Part shown: positions 16,633 to 26,950 of the stretch, one piece after another
Layout of the letters: each line of letters starts with the position of its first letter
Numbering within the stretch: position 1 is the stretch's first letter
DNA from: Streptomyces gossypii
GTDB taxonomy: Bacteria; Actinomycetota; Actinomycetes; Streptomycetales; Streptomycetaceae
NCBI RefSeq assembly: GCF_025165795.1
Contig: NZ_JAJAGO010000003.1
Span: 496,001 to 560,000 of the forward strand
DNA: 64,000 nt
Direction of reading: 5' to 3'
Translations under genes and position numbers: made by a program
The notes under the pieces: model-generated
What the model was told of the DNA's origin: nothing
Databases searched by the model: none
The model's input: the letters and a program-made list of their open reading frames with translations, nothing else

Positions 16633-16874
16633 CCTCCGCCGCCCCCGGCACCCCCGGCCGGCCCTTCGCGTGTCAAGGTGCGGGTGGCGGGAGAAACGTA
16701 GCGACTCCGTCCCCTGGGATCGGCAGCGGTGTCACGGACAGGATCAAGAGCGTCGAGAAGGGGTTGCACCCGCCGTGACGTGGCTAACATGGCGATCCCC
16801 GGCGGGCAGCGGTTCCGCCGCGGGGACACACTTGAGCCACGAGTCGTCGAGGGACGGGACGGGAGGCCGGCACG

Positions 16875-18722
16875 GTGAACCGCGGCAGCCGCGATCGGCG
16901 CCTGTCCGGATGGGGCGGTGAATCCGGTCGTTCCGGTGAGCCTGGTGGCCCCGGTGAGTCCGGTGACCAAGGTAAGTCCGGTGAGTCCGCAGGTTCCCGG
17001 CTCTCCCAGGTCTCCCGGCGGTTCCGACTGCGCCGCAAGGCCGCCGCCCTCGCCGACCGCTTCGGCGAACGCAGCCGCCTCGCCTGGCTGAACGACGCGA
17101 GCAGCAGGATCGGGACCACCCTCGACCTGGAGCAGACCGCACGGGAACTCGCCGAGTTCGCCGTGCCCCGGCTCTCCGACGGCTGCGCCGTCGACCTGCT
17201 GGAGTCGGTGCTGCGAGGCGAGGAGGGGGAACGTTCCACCAGTACGGGCATCCCAGTCACCCGTGCCATAGCGGTCGCCTCGGTCCCGGCGCTCGCCGAC
17301 CTGGAGCCGGACCCGATCGGCGACGTCGCCGTACATCCCGGCGCCCTCTCCACCGACCGGTGCCTGATGCGCCGCGAGTCCGTCATGGTCAACCTGGAGG
17401 CCCCCGCCGACTTCCTGAAGGTGGCGCCCTCTCCCCGCCGGGCGGACAAGCTGCGCGAGAAGGGTGTGCACAGCTTCATGGCGGTGCCGCTGATGGCCCG
17501 CGGAGTGCTGCTCGGCACCGCCGACTTCGTACGGGCGGGCAGCAGCCCGCCGTTCACCGAGACGGATGTCGCGCTCGCCGAGGAACTGGCGTCCAAGGCG
17601 GCGGTCTTCGTGGACAACGCCCGGCTCTACGGGCGGGAGCGCGAGCATGTCGTCTCCTTGCAGCGCAGCCTGCTGCCACGGGTCACGCCCAAGACGCCGG
17701 GCCTGACCGTCTCCGCCGACTACGCGCCCGCCGCCGACGCGCACGGCGTGGGCGGCGACTGGTACGACGTGGTGTCGCTGCCCAGCGGCCGTATCGCCCT
17801 GGTGGTGGGCGACGTGATGGGTCACGGGCTGCCCGCGGCCGCCACCATGGGCAGGCTGCGTACGGTGGCACGGACCCTCATGACCCTCGACATCGCGCCC
17901 GAACGGGTGCTCGCCCGGCTGGATCTGGCCACCCGTGACCTGGAGGACGAACAGGTCGCCACCTGCCTGTGCGCGGTCCACGACCCGGCCGAGGGGACGT
18001 ACACGCTGGCCAGTGCGGGGCATCCGCCTCCGCTCCTGGTGGACGCGGAGGGCCGGGCGACCTTCCTCGACGTCCCGGTCGGCGCGCCGCTCGGCGCAGG
18101 GGTCATCCCCTACGACGCCCTGGAACTACCGGTGCGCGACGGCGACCGGCTCGTCCTCTACTCCGACGGCCTGGTCAAGGACCGGCACGAGGATGTGGAC
18201 ATCCAGCTCGACCGGCTGCGCGACTCCGCGGCCGCGATGGCGTTCGGAGAGCTGGACGCGGCCGGGCTGATGGCCTCCGAGCATGACGCCGAAGGCCGTT
18301 TCGACGAGGCCGTACTGCTGGTGGCCACCAGCCGCAGCACCATGCCGGACGCCGAACTGCGCGTCTGGGAACTGCCCGGGGACGGGACGGCCGCCTCGGC
18401 CGCGCGCAAACTGGTGACCGAGCAGCTGGAGCTCTGGGGACTGGCCGACCTGTCGGACATCACCGAACTCGTCGTCAGCGAGCTGGTCGCCAACGCGCTG
18501 CGTTACGGCAGCGGCCCGGGGCAGCTGCGGCTGCTGCGGGACGACCGGGTGATGGTCGAGGTCTCGGACACCGGCCCCGACCTGCCCCAGATCCAGCACG
18601 CCGACCTCCAGGACGAGGGCGGACGCGGCCTCCAGCTGATCAACATGCTCTGCCGCCGCTGGGGTTCCTGCCGCACGACGACCGGCAAGGTCGTCTGGGC
18701 GGAGCAGGACATCCCGAGCTGA
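16875..18722 (+). CDS. GAF-PP2C (SpoIIE/RsbU-type) phosphatase fused to HATPase
   Basis: 615 residues, GTG start with GGGAGG 8 bases before it. Order: a Gly-x-y repeat tail (residues 15-38), a basic linker, a GAF domain (about 70-265; WLNDASSRIGTTLDLEQTARELAEFAVP), a SpoIIE-type PP2C phosphatase (about 270-490) with metal-binding motifs GGDWYD, GDVMGHG, SAGHPPP and YSDGLV, and a C-terminal RsbW-like HATPase (ITELVVSELVANALRYG, EGGRGLQLINMLCRRWG). Such proteins control anti-sigma/anti-anti-sigma switches. Carrying both phosphatase and kinase-fold domains, it could dephosphorylate an anti-anti-sigma factor and also bind a sigma factor or phosphorylate. No STAS partner is adjacent. Confidence 0.9.
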   Translation: MNRGSRDRRLSGWGGESGRSGEPGGPGESGDQGKSGESAGSRLSQVSRRFRLRRKAAALADRFGERSRLAWLNDASSRIGTTLDLEQTARELAEFAVPRLSDGCAVDLLESVLRGEEGERSTSTGIPVTRAIAVASVPALADLEPDPIGDVAVHPGALSTDRCLMRRESVMVNLEAPADFLKVAPSPRRADKLREKGVHSFMAVPLMARGVLLGTADFVRAGSSPPFTETDVALAEELASKAAVFVDNARLYGREREHVVSLQRSLLPRVTPKTPGLTVSADYAPAADAHGVGGDWYDVVSLPSGRIALVVGDVMGHGLPAAATMGRLRTVARTLMTLDIAPERVLARLDLATRDLEDEQVATCLCAVHDPAEGTYTLASAGHPPPLLVDAEGRATFLDVPVGAPLGAGVIPYDALELPVRDGDRLVLYSDGLVKDRHEDVDIQLDRLRDSAAAMAFGELDAAGLMASEHDAEGRFDEAVLLVATSRSTMPDAELRVWELPGDGTAASAARKLVTEQLELWGLADLSDITELVVSELVANALRYGSGPGQLRLLRDDRVMVEVSDTGPDLPQIQHADLQDEGGRGLQLINMLCRRWGSCRTTTGKVVWAEQDIPS

Positions 18723-18784
18723 TCGGCGGCACCCGTCTGCTGCCGGTGCACGCTGGCCCCGGTGCGGTGACCGTGCCGCCGATC
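18721..18784. terminator. Large inverted repeat between convergent genes, likely bidirectional terminator
   Basis: A 12-bp perfect inverted repeat (GATCGGCGGCAC at 18721-18732 and its complement at 18773-18784) encloses 40 bases that contain further GC-rich pairing. It begins within the stop codon of the phosphatase gene and sits 41 bases from the ppa stop. Confidence 0.6.
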
Positions 18785-18824
18785 GCCCGGCAGGGGCTCT
18801 CGTAGGACAACAGCTTCCCAGCGG

Positions 18825-19316
18825 TCAGTGACCGCCCTGGGCCTCCAGGCGCTTGCGGGACGCCTCGACCTCCGCCTCTGCGTCCGTACGGCCGACCCAG
18901 TTCGCCCCTTCGACGGACTTGCCGGGCTCCAGGTCCTTGTAGACCTCGAAGAAGTGCTGGATCTCCAGCCGGTCGAACTCGCTGACGTGATGGATGTCGC
19001 GCAGATGCTCCACCCGGGGGTCCGACGAGGGCACGCACAGCAGCTTGTCGTCGCCGCCTGCCTCGTCGGTCATACGGAACATACCGATTGCCCGGCACTT
19101 GATGATGCAGCCCGGGAAAGTCGGCTCCTCGAGCAGCACCAGGGCGTCCAGCGGGTCGCCGTCCTCGCCCAGGGTGTGGTCGACGAAGCCGTAGTCGGCC
19201 GGGTACACGGTCGAGGTGAAGAGGTGGCGGTCAAGTCGGATGCGACCGGTTTCGTGGTCCACCTCGTACTTGTTCCGCGACCCCTTCGGGATCTCGATGA
19301 CGACGTCGAACTCCAA
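18825..19316 (-). CDS. ppa: Inorganic pyrophosphatase
   Basis: 163 residues of a family I soluble pyrophosphatase. It hydrolyses PPi to 2 Pi and pulls biosynthetic reactions forward. Active-site residues are visible: [19 protein letters not shown], the Asp-rich motif [19 protein letters not shown], and DxxxHHVSEF. The start is placed at TTG 19316 (LEFDVV...), with GGAGGAG 6 bases upstream. This gives the usual Streptomyces length, and an ATG 8 codons earlier lacks a good ribosome site. The gene is divergent from dacB, as in other Streptomyces. Confidence 0.95.
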   Translation of the reverse strand: MEFDVVIEIPKGSRNKYEVDHETGRIRLDRHLFTSTVYPADYGFVDHTLGEDGDPLDALVLLEEPTFPGCIIKCRAIGMFRMTDEAGGDDKLLCVPSSDPRVEHLRDIHHVSEFDRLEIQHFFEVYKDLEPGKSVEGANWVGRTDAEAEVEASRKRLEAQGGH

Positions 19317-19401
19317 GGGAGGCTCCTCCGTGATCAACACATGTTCTGGTGATTAAGTGTCCCCTACGCACATGTGTGCTTGCGAAAGGGGCTGGTCCGA
19401 G

Positions 19402-20946
19402 GTGCGTGACAGGGCTGTACGGGCAACCGCCGCCACCGTCGAGACCGCCCGTGCCGCCGTACGGCGGACCCGGCGGCGTTGGCGGGCCGCCACGCCGCAG
19501 CAGCGGCAGACCTGGCGGCTGACGGCGGGTTCCGCCGCCGTCGGACTGGTGGTCGCGATCGCGGCGGTGACCGCGGCAGGACCATGGGACTCGGGCCAGC
19601 GTACGGCCGAGCGCGCCCGCGCGGCCGACCGGGAGGACGGGAGTGGCGCGGACCACACCTCGGACAAGGGCCCGGGCATGGTCGCCCCCGCCCCCAGCGC
19701 CCACCCGGTGCTGCCCGCGCTGGGCGGCGAGCCGAAGGCCGGGCCGGGCCGCGAACGCGGCGCGGGCGTCCCGCCGCCGCCCACCCTCGAGGGGCTGGCG
19801 GACGCCCTGGAACCGCTGATGGAGGATGCGGCGCTGGGGCCGGTGCGCACGGCGTCCGTGGTGGACGCGGCCAGCGGCAGGCAGCTGCTGGACGTCGACT
19901 CCGGGCGGCCCGTCACCCCCGCGTCCACGATCAAGCTCGCAACGGCGGTGGCCGCGCTGTCCGCACGCGGCCCCGAGTACCGGATCGAGACCCGGGTGGT
20001 GCGGGCCGGGGAGGGCAAGGTCATCCTCGTCGGCGGCGGCGATCCCACGCTCTCCGCCGAGCAGCTGGACAAGCTCGCCCGGGACACCGCCCGCGCACTC
20101 AAGGACGGCGGCGGCGAGGGCGGCGCCGTGGAGGTCTCCGTCGGCTACGACACCTCGCTCTACTCCGGCCCGGCGCGGCACAGCATCGGAGTGAACGAGA
20201 ACCTCGCTCTCGTCACCCCTCTGATGGTCAACGAGGGCCGGCTGGACGAAAGCCGCCACGGCCCGGCGCCCCGCGCCGTCGACCCCGCTCCGGCGGCGGC
20301 ACGCGCGTTCACCCAGCGCCTGACGAAGGCCGGAGTGAAGGTCACCAGGACCGCGACCCGGCCTGCGACGGCCCCGAAGGGCGCCGAGGAACTGGCCGCG
20401 CACCGCTCCGCTCCGCTCGCGGCGCTGGCCGAGCAGGCGCTGACGCACAGCGACAACGACATCGCCGAGGCCCTCGCCCGGCAGACCGCCCTGGCGGACG
20501 GCGCGCCGGCGAGCTTCGAGGGCGCGGACGAGGCGGTGCGGAAGCGGCTGGCCAAGCTGGGCCTGCCGGTCAAGGGCGCGCGCTTCGCGGACGGGAGCGG
20601 GCTCAGCCGGGACGACCGGGTTCCGGCATCGCTGCTGACCAGCATCCTGGCGCAGGCAGTCGGAGGGGAGCATCCGGAGCTGCGGCCGGTCCTGAGCGGC
20701 CTGCCGGTCGCGGGCTTCACCGGCACCCTGAAGAGCCGCTACCCGGACGCGGAGCGCGGCGCGGGTCTCGTTCGGGCGAAAACGGGGACCCTCACCGGGG
20801 TCAACACGCTGGCGGGCACGGTCGTGGACGCGGACGGGCGGCAGTTGGTCTTCGCGTTCATGACCACCGGCACCACGGACCGGCAGGGAGCGGGGGCCGC
20901 GCTGGACAAGCTCGCCTCCTCGCTGGCGAACTGCGGCTGCCGCTGA
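19402..20946 (+). CDS. dacB: D-alanyl-D-alanine carboxypeptidase/endopeptidase (PBP4 family)
   Basis: About 514 residues from GTG 19402; an in-frame GTG 15 codons earlier is possible, and neither has an ideal ribosome site. A basic N-terminus and one membrane helix (SAAVGLVVAIAAVTAAGPW) export the enzyme. A Pro/Gly-rich linker precedes the S13 peptidase domain. Catalytic motifs: S-x-x-K in TPASTIKLA, S-x-N in THSDNDIAEALAR, and KTG in VRAKTGTLTGVNTLAG. It trims or cleaves peptidoglycan side chains outside the membrane. Its position between ppa and the DUF2342 protease matches the conserved Streptomyces order. Confidence 0.92.
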   Translation: MRDRAVRATAATVETARAAVRRTRRRWRAATPQQRQTWRLTAGSAAVGLVVAIAAVTAAGPWDSGQRTAERARAADREDGSGADHTSDKGPGMVAPAPSAHPVLPALGGEPKAGPGRERGAGVPPPPTLEGLADALEPLMEDAALGPVRTASVVDAASGRQLLDVDSGRPVTPASTIKLATAVAALSARGPEYRIETRVVRAGEGKVILVGGGDPTLSAEQLDKLARDTARALKDGGGEGGAVEVSVGYDTSLYSGPARHSIGVNENLALVTPLMVNEGRLDESRHGPAPRAVDPAPAAARAFTQRLTKAGVKVTRTATRPATAPKGAEELAAHRSAPLAALAEQALTHSDNDIAEALARQTALADGAPASFEGADEAVRKRLAKLGLPVKGARFADGSGLSRDDRVPASLLTSILAQAVGGEHPELRPVLSGLPVAGFTGTLKSRYPDAERGAGLVRAKTGTLTGVNTLAGTVVDADGRQLVFAFMTTGTTDRQGAGAALDKLASSLANCGCR

Positions 20947-21013
20947 GCGCCGCGCGTCCGGTCATTACCGTCGTCGGCTCCCGCCGCGAGGCCGTGGCAC
21001 GTACCGTGAAGCT

Positions 21014-22165
21014 ATGACGAGCCTCGGTGGTGTGGAGATGGTCGACTGGAATCTCGCGGTCGCGACCGCGACCCGACTGGTGCGGCCGGGGCCCGAGGTG
21101 AGCCGGGACGAGGCGCGCGCCGTCGTCGCCGAGCTGCGGCAGCACGCGAAGGTGTCCGAGGAGCATGTGCGCACCTTCACCCGGATGGGTAACCGCACGG
21201 ACGCGGAGGCCGCAGCCTCGGGCGACACCCCGCCCCCGGTCCTGGTCGTGGACCGGGCCGGCTGGGTGAAGGCGAACGTCGCGGGCTTCCGCGAGCTGCT
21301 GTCACCCCTGCTGGGCAAGATGCACGAGCGGCGCACCGGCGGTCCCGGCGGCGCCATGCTCGGTGCCGTCGGCGGCAAGGTGACGGGCGTCGAGGTCGGC
21401 ATGCTGCTCTCCTTCCTCGCCTCCCGGGTGCTCGGGCAGTACGAGACCTTCGCACCGGCGACGCGGGAGCTGCCCGCGTCCTCGGAGGGCGGCGGCCGAC
21501 TGCTGCTGGTCGCGCCCAACATCGTGCACGTGGAGCGCGAGCTGGCCGTCTCCCCGCACGACTTCCGGCTCTGGGTCTGCCTGCACGAGGAGACGCACCG
21601 CACGCAGTTCACCGCCGTGCCCTGGCTGCGGGATCACATCCAGGGTGAGATCCAGTCCTTCCTGAGTGAGACGGACGTGGATCCGTCCACACTCCTCGAA
21701 CGACTGCGCGAGGCCGCGCAGTCGTTGACGGGTGCCAGGCCGTCCGGGGAGGAGGGCGAGGAGGCGAGCGACCGCAGCTTCGTCGAGCTTGTGCAGACTC
21801 CCGTGCAGCGCGAGATCCTGAACCGCCTCACCGCCGTGATGTCGCTGCTGGAGGGCCACGCGGACTACGTCATGGACGGGGTCGGGCCGGAGGTGGTGCC
21901 GACCGTCGCCGAGATCCGGGAGAAGTTCCAGAAGCGGCGCGCGACCGGGGCGGGGCGGCTCGACCAGGCGCTGCGCAAGCTGCTCGGGCTGGACGCCAAA
22001 CTGCGCCAGTACCGGGACGGCGAGCGGTTCGTGCGGGCCGTCGTGGAGGAGGTCGGTATGGACGGTTTCAATCGGGTATGGACTTCGCCGAACACGCTGC
22101 CGACCAAATCGGAGATCGCCAAACCGGCGGACTGGATTGCGAGGGTGCACCGCAAGGCTGACTGA
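21014..22165 (+). CDS. Zinc-dependent metalloprotease family (DUF2342)
   Basis: 383 residues. The family signature HEETHRTQF (zinc ligands in H-E-x-x-H) lies at about residue 195, preceded by FRLWVCLHE. Conserved surroundings are VDWNLAVATATRLVRPGP, FRELLSPLL, GVEVGMLLSFLASRVLGQYE, and the late GHADYVMDGVGPEVVPTVAEIREKF with a further acidic ligand candidate. It is found next to tilS and hpt in most actinobacteria. Some annotations call it an F420 biosynthesis-associated protein, but biochemical function is not established. The gene has ATG at 21014 with a weak ribosome site. Confidence 0.88.
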   Translation: MTSLGGVEMVDWNLAVATATRLVRPGPEVSRDEARAVVAELRQHAKVSEEHVRTFTRMGNRTDAEAAASGDTPPPVLVVDRAGWVKANVAGFRELLSPLLGKMHERRTGGPGGAMLGAVGGKVTGVEVGMLLSFLASRVLGQYETFAPATRELPASSEGGGRLLLVAPNIVHVERELAVSPHDFRLWVCLHEETHRTQFTAVPWLRDHIQGEIQSFLSETDVDPSTLLERLREAAQSLTGARPSGEEGEEASDRSFVELVQTPVQREILNRLTAVMSLLEGHADYVMDGVGPEVVPTVAEIREKFQKRRATGAGRLDQALRKLLGLDAKLRQYRDGERFVRAVVEEVGMDGFNRVWTSPNTLPTKSEIAKPADWIARVHRKAD

Positions 22166-22306
22166 CCCTGCCGAGTGCTTCACCAATCACCCATCCGAGG
22201 GACCGTTAGTCACGGGTCAGCGTGCGATGCTCAGGGACGCAGCCCGTCTCTGTCACCATCAATCCACTCAGCGTGACAAAACTCCCTTCGAGGAAGTGAA
22301 TCGGAC

Positions 22307-23419
22307 ATGGGTCCCCATCCCGCGGTCGCCGCAATACGCCTGGCGGTCCGCCGCGTTCTTCGTGACGTCCTGCGCGAGCACTCCGCGCGCTCCGGCCAGC
22401 AGCACTCCACTCACTCCACCCACCCCGCTCACTCTGCTCAGCCCGGCCAGTCCGGAAACACCGCCCACCCGGTGCCGCCGCTGGTCCTGGTCGCCTGTTC
22501 GGGCGGGGCCGACTCGATGGCCCTCGCCTCCGCCGTCGCCTTCGAGGCCCCACGGCTCGGCGTCCGCGCCGGGGGGATCACCGTCGACCACGGTCTGCAG
22601 TCCGGCTCGCCCGAGCGCGCACTCGACGTCGTCGCCCGGCTGACCGCCCTCCGGCTCGACCCTGTCGAGACCGTCACCGTGGCCGTCGGCCGCGAGGGCG
22701 GGCCCGAGGCTGCCGCCCGGGAGGCGCGCTACGCCGCCCTGGACGCCGCCGCCGAGCGCGCCGGAGCGGCCGCCGTGCTGCTCGGCCACACCCGCGACGA
22801 CCAGGCCGAGACCGTGCTGCTCGGCCTGGCCCGCGGCTCCGGCACCCGCTCGCTGGCCGGCATGGCCGCGGTGTCCGGGCCGTCCGGGCGCTATCGCCGC
22901 CCCTTCCTCGCCATCGACCGGCAGACGACCCGCCGGGCCTGCATGGTCCAGTCGCTCCCCGTCTGGGACGACCCGCACAACGCGGATCCGGCCTACACCC
23001 GCTCCCGGGTCCGCCACGAGGCGCTGCCGACTCTGGAGAAGGCCCTCGGCAAGGGCGTCATCGAGGCTCTCGCACGCACGGCAAGGCTCTCCCGCGACGA
23101 CGCGGACGCCCTGGATGCCTGGACGGACGAGGCCGAGCGCTCCGTCCGCGGCCTGCCCGTCGGCGAGCTGCCCGTCGGTGAGCCGGCCGTCGGTGAGCTG
23201 GATGTCGCCCGGCTCCACGCACTGCCACCCGCCGTTCGCCGCCGAGTGCTGCGCCGTACGGCCATCGCCGCCGGTGCACCCGCCGGCTCGCTCTTCGCCC
23301 GGCACATCGAGGAGGTGGACCGGCTGATCACGGCCTGGCACGGCCAGCAGGCCATCAACCTGCCCGGGCTGGTGGAGGCGCGCAGGCAGGGTGGCAGACT
23401 GGTCATCCGGCAGAGCTGA
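22307..23419 (+). CDS. tilS: tRNA(Ile)-lysidine synthase
   Basis: 370 residues. TilS changes the wobble C34 of tRNA-Ile(CAU) to lysidine with ATP and lysine, an essential step for AUA decoding. The PP-loop motif SGGADSM is at about residues 65-71, followed by [31 protein letters not shown], and the substrate-binding [21 protein letters not shown] region. Between the first helix and the PP-loop is an insertion of about 30 residues encoded partly by 9-bp repeats (22403-22438), not usual for the family. A second, imperfect repeat [15 protein letters not shown] occurs near residue 285. Start ATG 22307, with GAGGAAG upstream. Confidence 0.93.
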   Translation: MGPHPAVAAIRLAVRRVLRDVLREHSARSGQQHSTHSTHPAHSAQPGQSGNTAHPVPPLVLVACSGGADSMALASAVAFEAPRLGVRAGGITVDHGLQSGSPERALDVVARLTALRLDPVETVTVAVGREGGPEAAAREARYAALDAAAERAGAAAVLLGHTRDDQAETVLLGLARGSGTRSLAGMAAVSGPSGRYRRPFLAIDRQTTRRACMVQSLPVWDDPHNADPAYTRSRVRHEALPTLEKALGKGVIEALARTARLSRDDADALDAWTDEAERSVRGLPVGELPVGEPAVGELDVARLHALPPAVRRRVLRRTAIAAGAPAGSLFARHIEEVDRLITAWHGQQAINLPGLVEARRQGGRLVIRQS

Positions 23420-23458
23420 CAGCGCCGGCTGGTCCGGCATCGAGCGAGAGCGGCACGG

Positions 23459-24013
23459 GTGAATGAGAAAGACATGAGCACCGACCTGGAGTCGGTGCTC
23501 ATCACCAAGGAAGAGATCGACGCGAAGCTGGCCGAGCTGGCCGCCGGGATCGACGCCGAATACGCGGGCCGGGATCTGCTGCTTGTCGGGGTGCTCAAGG
23601 GCGCCGTCATGGTCATGGCGGATCTGGCCCGGACGCTGTCGTCTCCCGTCACCATGGACTGGATGGCGGTCTCCTCGTACGGCGCCGGGACGCAGTCCTC
23701 CGGTGTGGTCCGCATCCTCAAGGATCTGGACACCGACATCCAGGGCAAGCACGTGCTGATCGTCGAGGACATCATCGACTCCGGCCTCACGCTTTCCTGG
23801 CTGCTGTCCAACCTGGGCTCGCGGGAGCCCGCCTCGCTCAACGTGTGCACGCTGCTCCGCAAGCCGGACGCCGCCAAGGTGGCGATCGACGTGAAGTGGG
23901 TCGGTTTCGACATCCCCAACGAGTTCGTCGTCGGCTACGGCCTGGACTACGCGGAGAAGTACCGGAACCTGCCGTTCGTGGGCACCCTGGCGCCCGCGGT
24001 CTACGGCGGCTGA
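23459..24013 (+). CDS. hpt: Hypoxanthine phosphoribosyltransferase
   Basis: 184 residues from GTG 23459; an internal ATG 5 codons later is an alternative. It salvages hypoxanthine and guanine to IMP and GMP with PRPP. PRPP-binding motif [18 protein letters not shown], flexible loop [12 protein letters not shown], purine-binding [27 protein letters not shown]. It is 40 bases after tilS on the same strand and upstream of ftsH, the conserved bacterial tilS-hpt-ftsH cluster. Confidence 0.95.
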   Translation: MNEKDMSTDLESVLITKEEIDAKLAELAAGIDAEYAGRDLLLVGVLKGAVMVMADLARTLSSPVTMDWMAVSSYGAGTQSSGVVRILKDLDTDIQGKHVLIVEDIIDSGLTLSWLLSNLGSREPASLNVCTLLRKPDAAKVAIDVKWVGFDIPNEFVVGYGLDYAEKYRNLPFVGTLAPAVYGG

Positions 24014-24090
24014 CGGGGCCGGCGGGCCCGTCCGTCATCCGGGAACGGATCCGGGCCGTCCACCGTTGGTACAGACGGGAACGGGACTAG

Positions 24091-24121
24091 TTGACTGTCC
24101 TCGGCGGCGCCGGGTGACAAT
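24091..24121 (+). promoter_or_regulatory. Candidate ftsH promoter
   Basis: TTGACT (24091-24096) followed after 19 bases by GACAAT (24116-24121), about 80 bases upstream of the ftsH start. Both hexamers are close to the vegetative consensus, though the spacer is 1-2 bp longer than optimal. Confidence 0.45.
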
Positions 24122-24199
24122 GCTGAGGTACCGTCCGAAGGTCAGTCTTTTTCAACTCACTGTGGCAGGAGGGACGGGGCGCCACCGCGCTCCGTATGG

Positions 24200-26236
24200 A
24201 TGGACGTGAAGCGATACTTCCGTGGGCCGGTCATGTGGATCGTGCTGGCCGTCCTCGCCGTAGTCGTGTTGATGCAGGTCGTCAGCTCTTCCGAGGGCCA
24301 CAAGACGGTGGACACCGGTCAGGTTGTCCAAGCCATCTACGACGACAAGGTCAAGTCCGCGCAGCTCACGACGGGCGACGAGCACGTCGTCAAGATCGAG
24401 CTGAAGGACGGCGCCAAGGTCGAGGGCAGCGACAAGGTCAAGGCAAGCTATATCGGCGACCAGGGGGTCGCCCTCGCTGAGAAGCTGCGCACGCAATACG
24501 AAGCCGAGAAGATTCCGGACGGCTACACCGTCTCGCCGCAGAAGCAGAACCCGTTCGTCGGGATGCTGCTCTCGCTGCTGCCTTTCGTGCTGATCATCGT
24601 CGTGTTCCTGTTCCTGATGAATCAGATGCAGGGCGGCGGCTCCCGCGTCATGCAGTTCGGGAAGTCCAAGGCGAAGCTCATCACCAAGGACACCCCGAAG
24701 ACGACGTTCTCGGACGTCGCCGGAGCGGATGAGGCGTGCGAGGAGCTCGAAGAGATCAAGGAGTTCCTGCAGGAGCCTGCGAAGTTCCAGGCAGTGGGCG
24801 CCAAGATCCCCAAGGGCGTACTGCTCTACGGGCCCCCCGGCACCGGCAAGACGCTGCTCGCGCGGGCTGTCGCGGGTGAGGCGGGTGTCCCGTTCTACTC
24901 GATCTCCGGGTCCGACTTCGTCGAGATGTTCGTCGGTGTCGGCGCCTCCCGGGTGCGTGACTTGTTCGAGCAGGCGAAGCAGAACGCCCCGGCCATCGTC
25001 TTCGTCGACGAGATCGACGCGGTCGGCCGCCACCGAGGCGCCGGCATGGGCGGCGGCCACGACGAGCGCGAGCAGACGCTGAACCAGCTGCTGGTCGAGA
25101 TGGACGGCTTCGACGTGAAGGGCGGCGTCATCCTGATCGCCGCCACGAACCGCCCCGACATCCTGGACCCGGCGCTGCTGCGTCCCGGCCGGTTCGACCG
25201 CCAGATCGCGGTGGACCGCCCGGACATGCTGGGGCGCCTGGAGATCCTCAAGGTGCACCAGAAGGGCAAGCCGGTCGCGGACGACGTCGACCTGAGCGCG
25301 GTGGCACGGCGTACTCCGGGCTTCACCGGCGCCGACCTGAGCAATGTGCTCAACGAGGCGGCGCTGCTCACGGCCCGCAGCGACAAGAAGCTTGTCGACA
25401 ACCACTTCCTCGACGAGGCGATCGACCGTGTCGTGGCCGGTCCGCAGAAGCGGACCAGGATCATGAGCGACAAGGAAAAGAAGATCACCGCGTACCACGA
25501 GGGCGGTCACGCCCTGGTCGCGGCAGCCTCGCCGAACTCCGATCCGGTGCACAAGATCACGATCCTCTCCAGAGGCCGTGCCCTCGGGTACACGATGGTC
25601 CTGCCGGACGAGGACAAGTACTCCACCACGCGGAACGAAATGCTCGACCAGCTGTCGTACATGCTGGGCGGCCGCGCGGCCGAGGAGCTCGTCTTCCACG
25701 ACCCGACGACGGGCGCGGCGAACGACATCGAGAAGGCGACCGCGACGGCTCGTGCCATGGTCACGCAGTACGGCATGACCGAGCGGCTCGGCGCGATCAA
25801 GTTCGGCTCCGACAGCTCCGAGCCGTTCCTCGGCAAGGAGATGGGCCACCAGCGCGACTACTCCGAGGAGGTCGCCGGGCTGGTGGACGAGGAGGTCAAG
25901 AAGCTGATCGAGACGGCGCACAACGACGCCTGGGAGATCCTGGTCGAGAACCGGGACGTCCTGGACAACCTCGTGCTGGCGCTGCTCGAGAAGGAGACGC
26001 TGAACAAGGAGCAGATCGCCGAGATCTTCGCCACCGTCGTCAAGCGTCCGCTTCGCCCGGCGTGGACGGGCTCCTCGCGACGCACGCCCTCCACCCGGCC
26101 TCCGGTCACCACTCCGCCCTCCGTGGCCAACCCCAACGGGGGGCCCCCGGCGATCGAGAAGGGCAAGGAGATCGGCCCGACCGACCCCCTCGGGGAGTCC
26201 GTCGACCTGGTCGAGGAGCCCCGCCCAGAGGCCTGA
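24200..26236 (+). CDS. ftsH: ATP-dependent zinc metalloprotease FtsH
   Basis: 678 residues. Membrane-anchored AAA+ protease that degrades misfolded membrane and regulatory proteins. Two membrane helices (residues about 10-28 and 115-138) flank an extracytoplasmic domain. The AAA+ module has Walker A GPPGTGKT (about 211), Walker [12 protein letters not shown], pore motif ([14 protein letters not shown]) and SRH ([19 protein letters not shown]). The protease has the zinc motif HEGGH (about 434) and the third ligand in the [10 protein letters not shown] region. A 50-residue Pro-rich, acidic tail ends the protein, as in other Streptomyces FtsH. It is followed by a strong terminator before folE. 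Confidence 0.96.
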   Translation: MDVKRYFRGPVMWIVLAVLAVVVLMQVVSSSEGHKTVDTGQVVQAIYDDKVKSAQLTTGDEHVVKIELKDGAKVEGSDKVKASYIGDQGVALAEKLRTQYEAEKIPDGYTVSPQKQNPFVGMLLSLLPFVLIIVVFLFLMNQMQGGGSRVMQFGKSKAKLITKDTPKTTFSDVAGADEACEELEEIKEFLQEPAKFQAVGAKIPKGVLLYGPPGTGKTLLARAVAGEAGVPFYSISGSDFVEMFVGVGASRVRDLFEQAKQNAPAIVFVDEIDAVGRHRGAGMGGGHDEREQTLNQLLVEMDGFDVKGGVILIAATNRPDILDPALLRPGRFDRQIAVDRPDMLGRLEILKVHQKGKPVADDVDLSAVARRTPGFTGADLSNVLNEAALLTARSDKKLVDNHFLDEAIDRVVAGPQKRTRIMSDKEKKITAYHEGGHALVAAASPNSDPVHKITILSRGRALGYTMVLPDEDKYSTTRNEMLDQLSYMLGGRAAEELVFHDPTTGAANDIEKATATARAMVTQYGMTERLGAIKFGSDSSEPFLGKEMGHQRDYSEEVAGLVDEEVKKLIETAHNDAWEILVENRDVLDNLVLALLEKETLNKEQIAEIFATVVKRPLRPAWTGSSRRTPSTRPPVTTPPSVANPNGGPPAIEKGKEIGPTDPLGESVDLVEEPRPEA

Positions 26237-26270
26237 CACCGCACCGGGCCGTCCTGCCCGGAATTCTGGC

Positions 26271-26311
26271 CGCGCCCCTCAGGTTCTTCAGCCTGAGGGG
26301 CGCGCGCTTTT
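26271..26311 (+). terminator. Intrinsic terminator between ftsH and folE
   Basis: A perfect GC-rich stem of at least 12 bp (GCGCCCCTCAGG at 26272-26283 with its complement at 26292-26303), an 8-nt loop TTCTTCAG, then CTTTT. Confidence 0.88.
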
Positions 26312-26344
26312 GCAGCGCGTACGCGCGTGAGGAACGAGGAAGAC

Positions 26345-26950
26345 ATGACCGACCCGGTGACGCTGGACGGCGAGGGGCCGATAGCCGAGTTCGACGAGAA
26401 GCGGGCTGAGAACGCCGTGCGTGAGCTCCTTCTCGCGGTGGGCGAGGACCCTGACCGGGAGGGCCTCCGGGAGACGCCGGCCCGCGTGGCGCGTGCCTAC
26501 CGGGAGCTGTTCGCCGGTCTCCGGCAGCGCCCGGAGGACGTGCTGACCACCACCTTCGATCTCGGCCATGACGAGATGGTGCTGGTCAAGGACATCGAGG
26601 TGGTCAGCCAGTGCGAGCACCACCTGCTGCCGTTCCACGGTGTGGCGCATGTCGGATACATTCCGGCGTCCAGCGGGAAGATCACCGGGCTGTCGAAGCT
26701 GGCGCGGCTGGTGGAGGTCTTCGCCCGCCGCCCCCAGGTCCAGGAGCGGCTGACCACCCAGATCGCCGACTCCCTGCTTGAGATCCTCGAACCGCGCGGC
26801 GTGATCGTCGTGATCGAGTGCGAGCACATGTGCATGTCGCTGCGCGGCGTCCGCAAGCCCGGCGCCAAGACACTGACCTCGGCCGTACGGGGCCAGCTGC
26901 GGGACGCCACCACGCGTGCCGAGGCGATGAGTCTGATCATGGCCCGCTAG
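26345..26950 (+). CDS. folE: GTP cyclohydrolase I
   Basis: 201 residues from ATG 26345 (GAGGAAG upstream); the in-frame GTG 18 bases earlier is less likely because the family begins [11 protein letters not shown] in Streptomyces. It opens GTP to 7,8-dihydroneopterin triphosphate, the first step of folate synthesis. Zinc ligands and active site: [35 protein letters not shown], and [12 protein letters not shown]. The last three codons and the stop are part of a 34-bp tandem duplication. Confidence 0.96.
   Translation: MTDPVTLDGEGPIAEFDEKRAENAVRELLLAVGEDPDREGLRETPARVARAYRELFAGLRQRPEDVLTTTFDLGHDEMVLVKDIEVVSQCEHHLLPFHGVAHVGYIPASSGKITGLSKLARLVEVFARRPQVQERLTTQIADSLLEILEPRGVIVVIECEHMCMSLRGVRKPGAKTLTSAVRGQLRDATTRAEAMSLIMAR

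Noticed and set aside
16746-16800. Promoter-like TTGCAC ... TAACAT upstream of the PP2C gene
   Set aside because: Spacer is only 15 bases, so support is too weak to list as a promoter.
24152-26239. 695-codon minus-strand frame opposite ftsH
   Set aside because: Antisense shadow of FtsH; no domain and no plausible start context.
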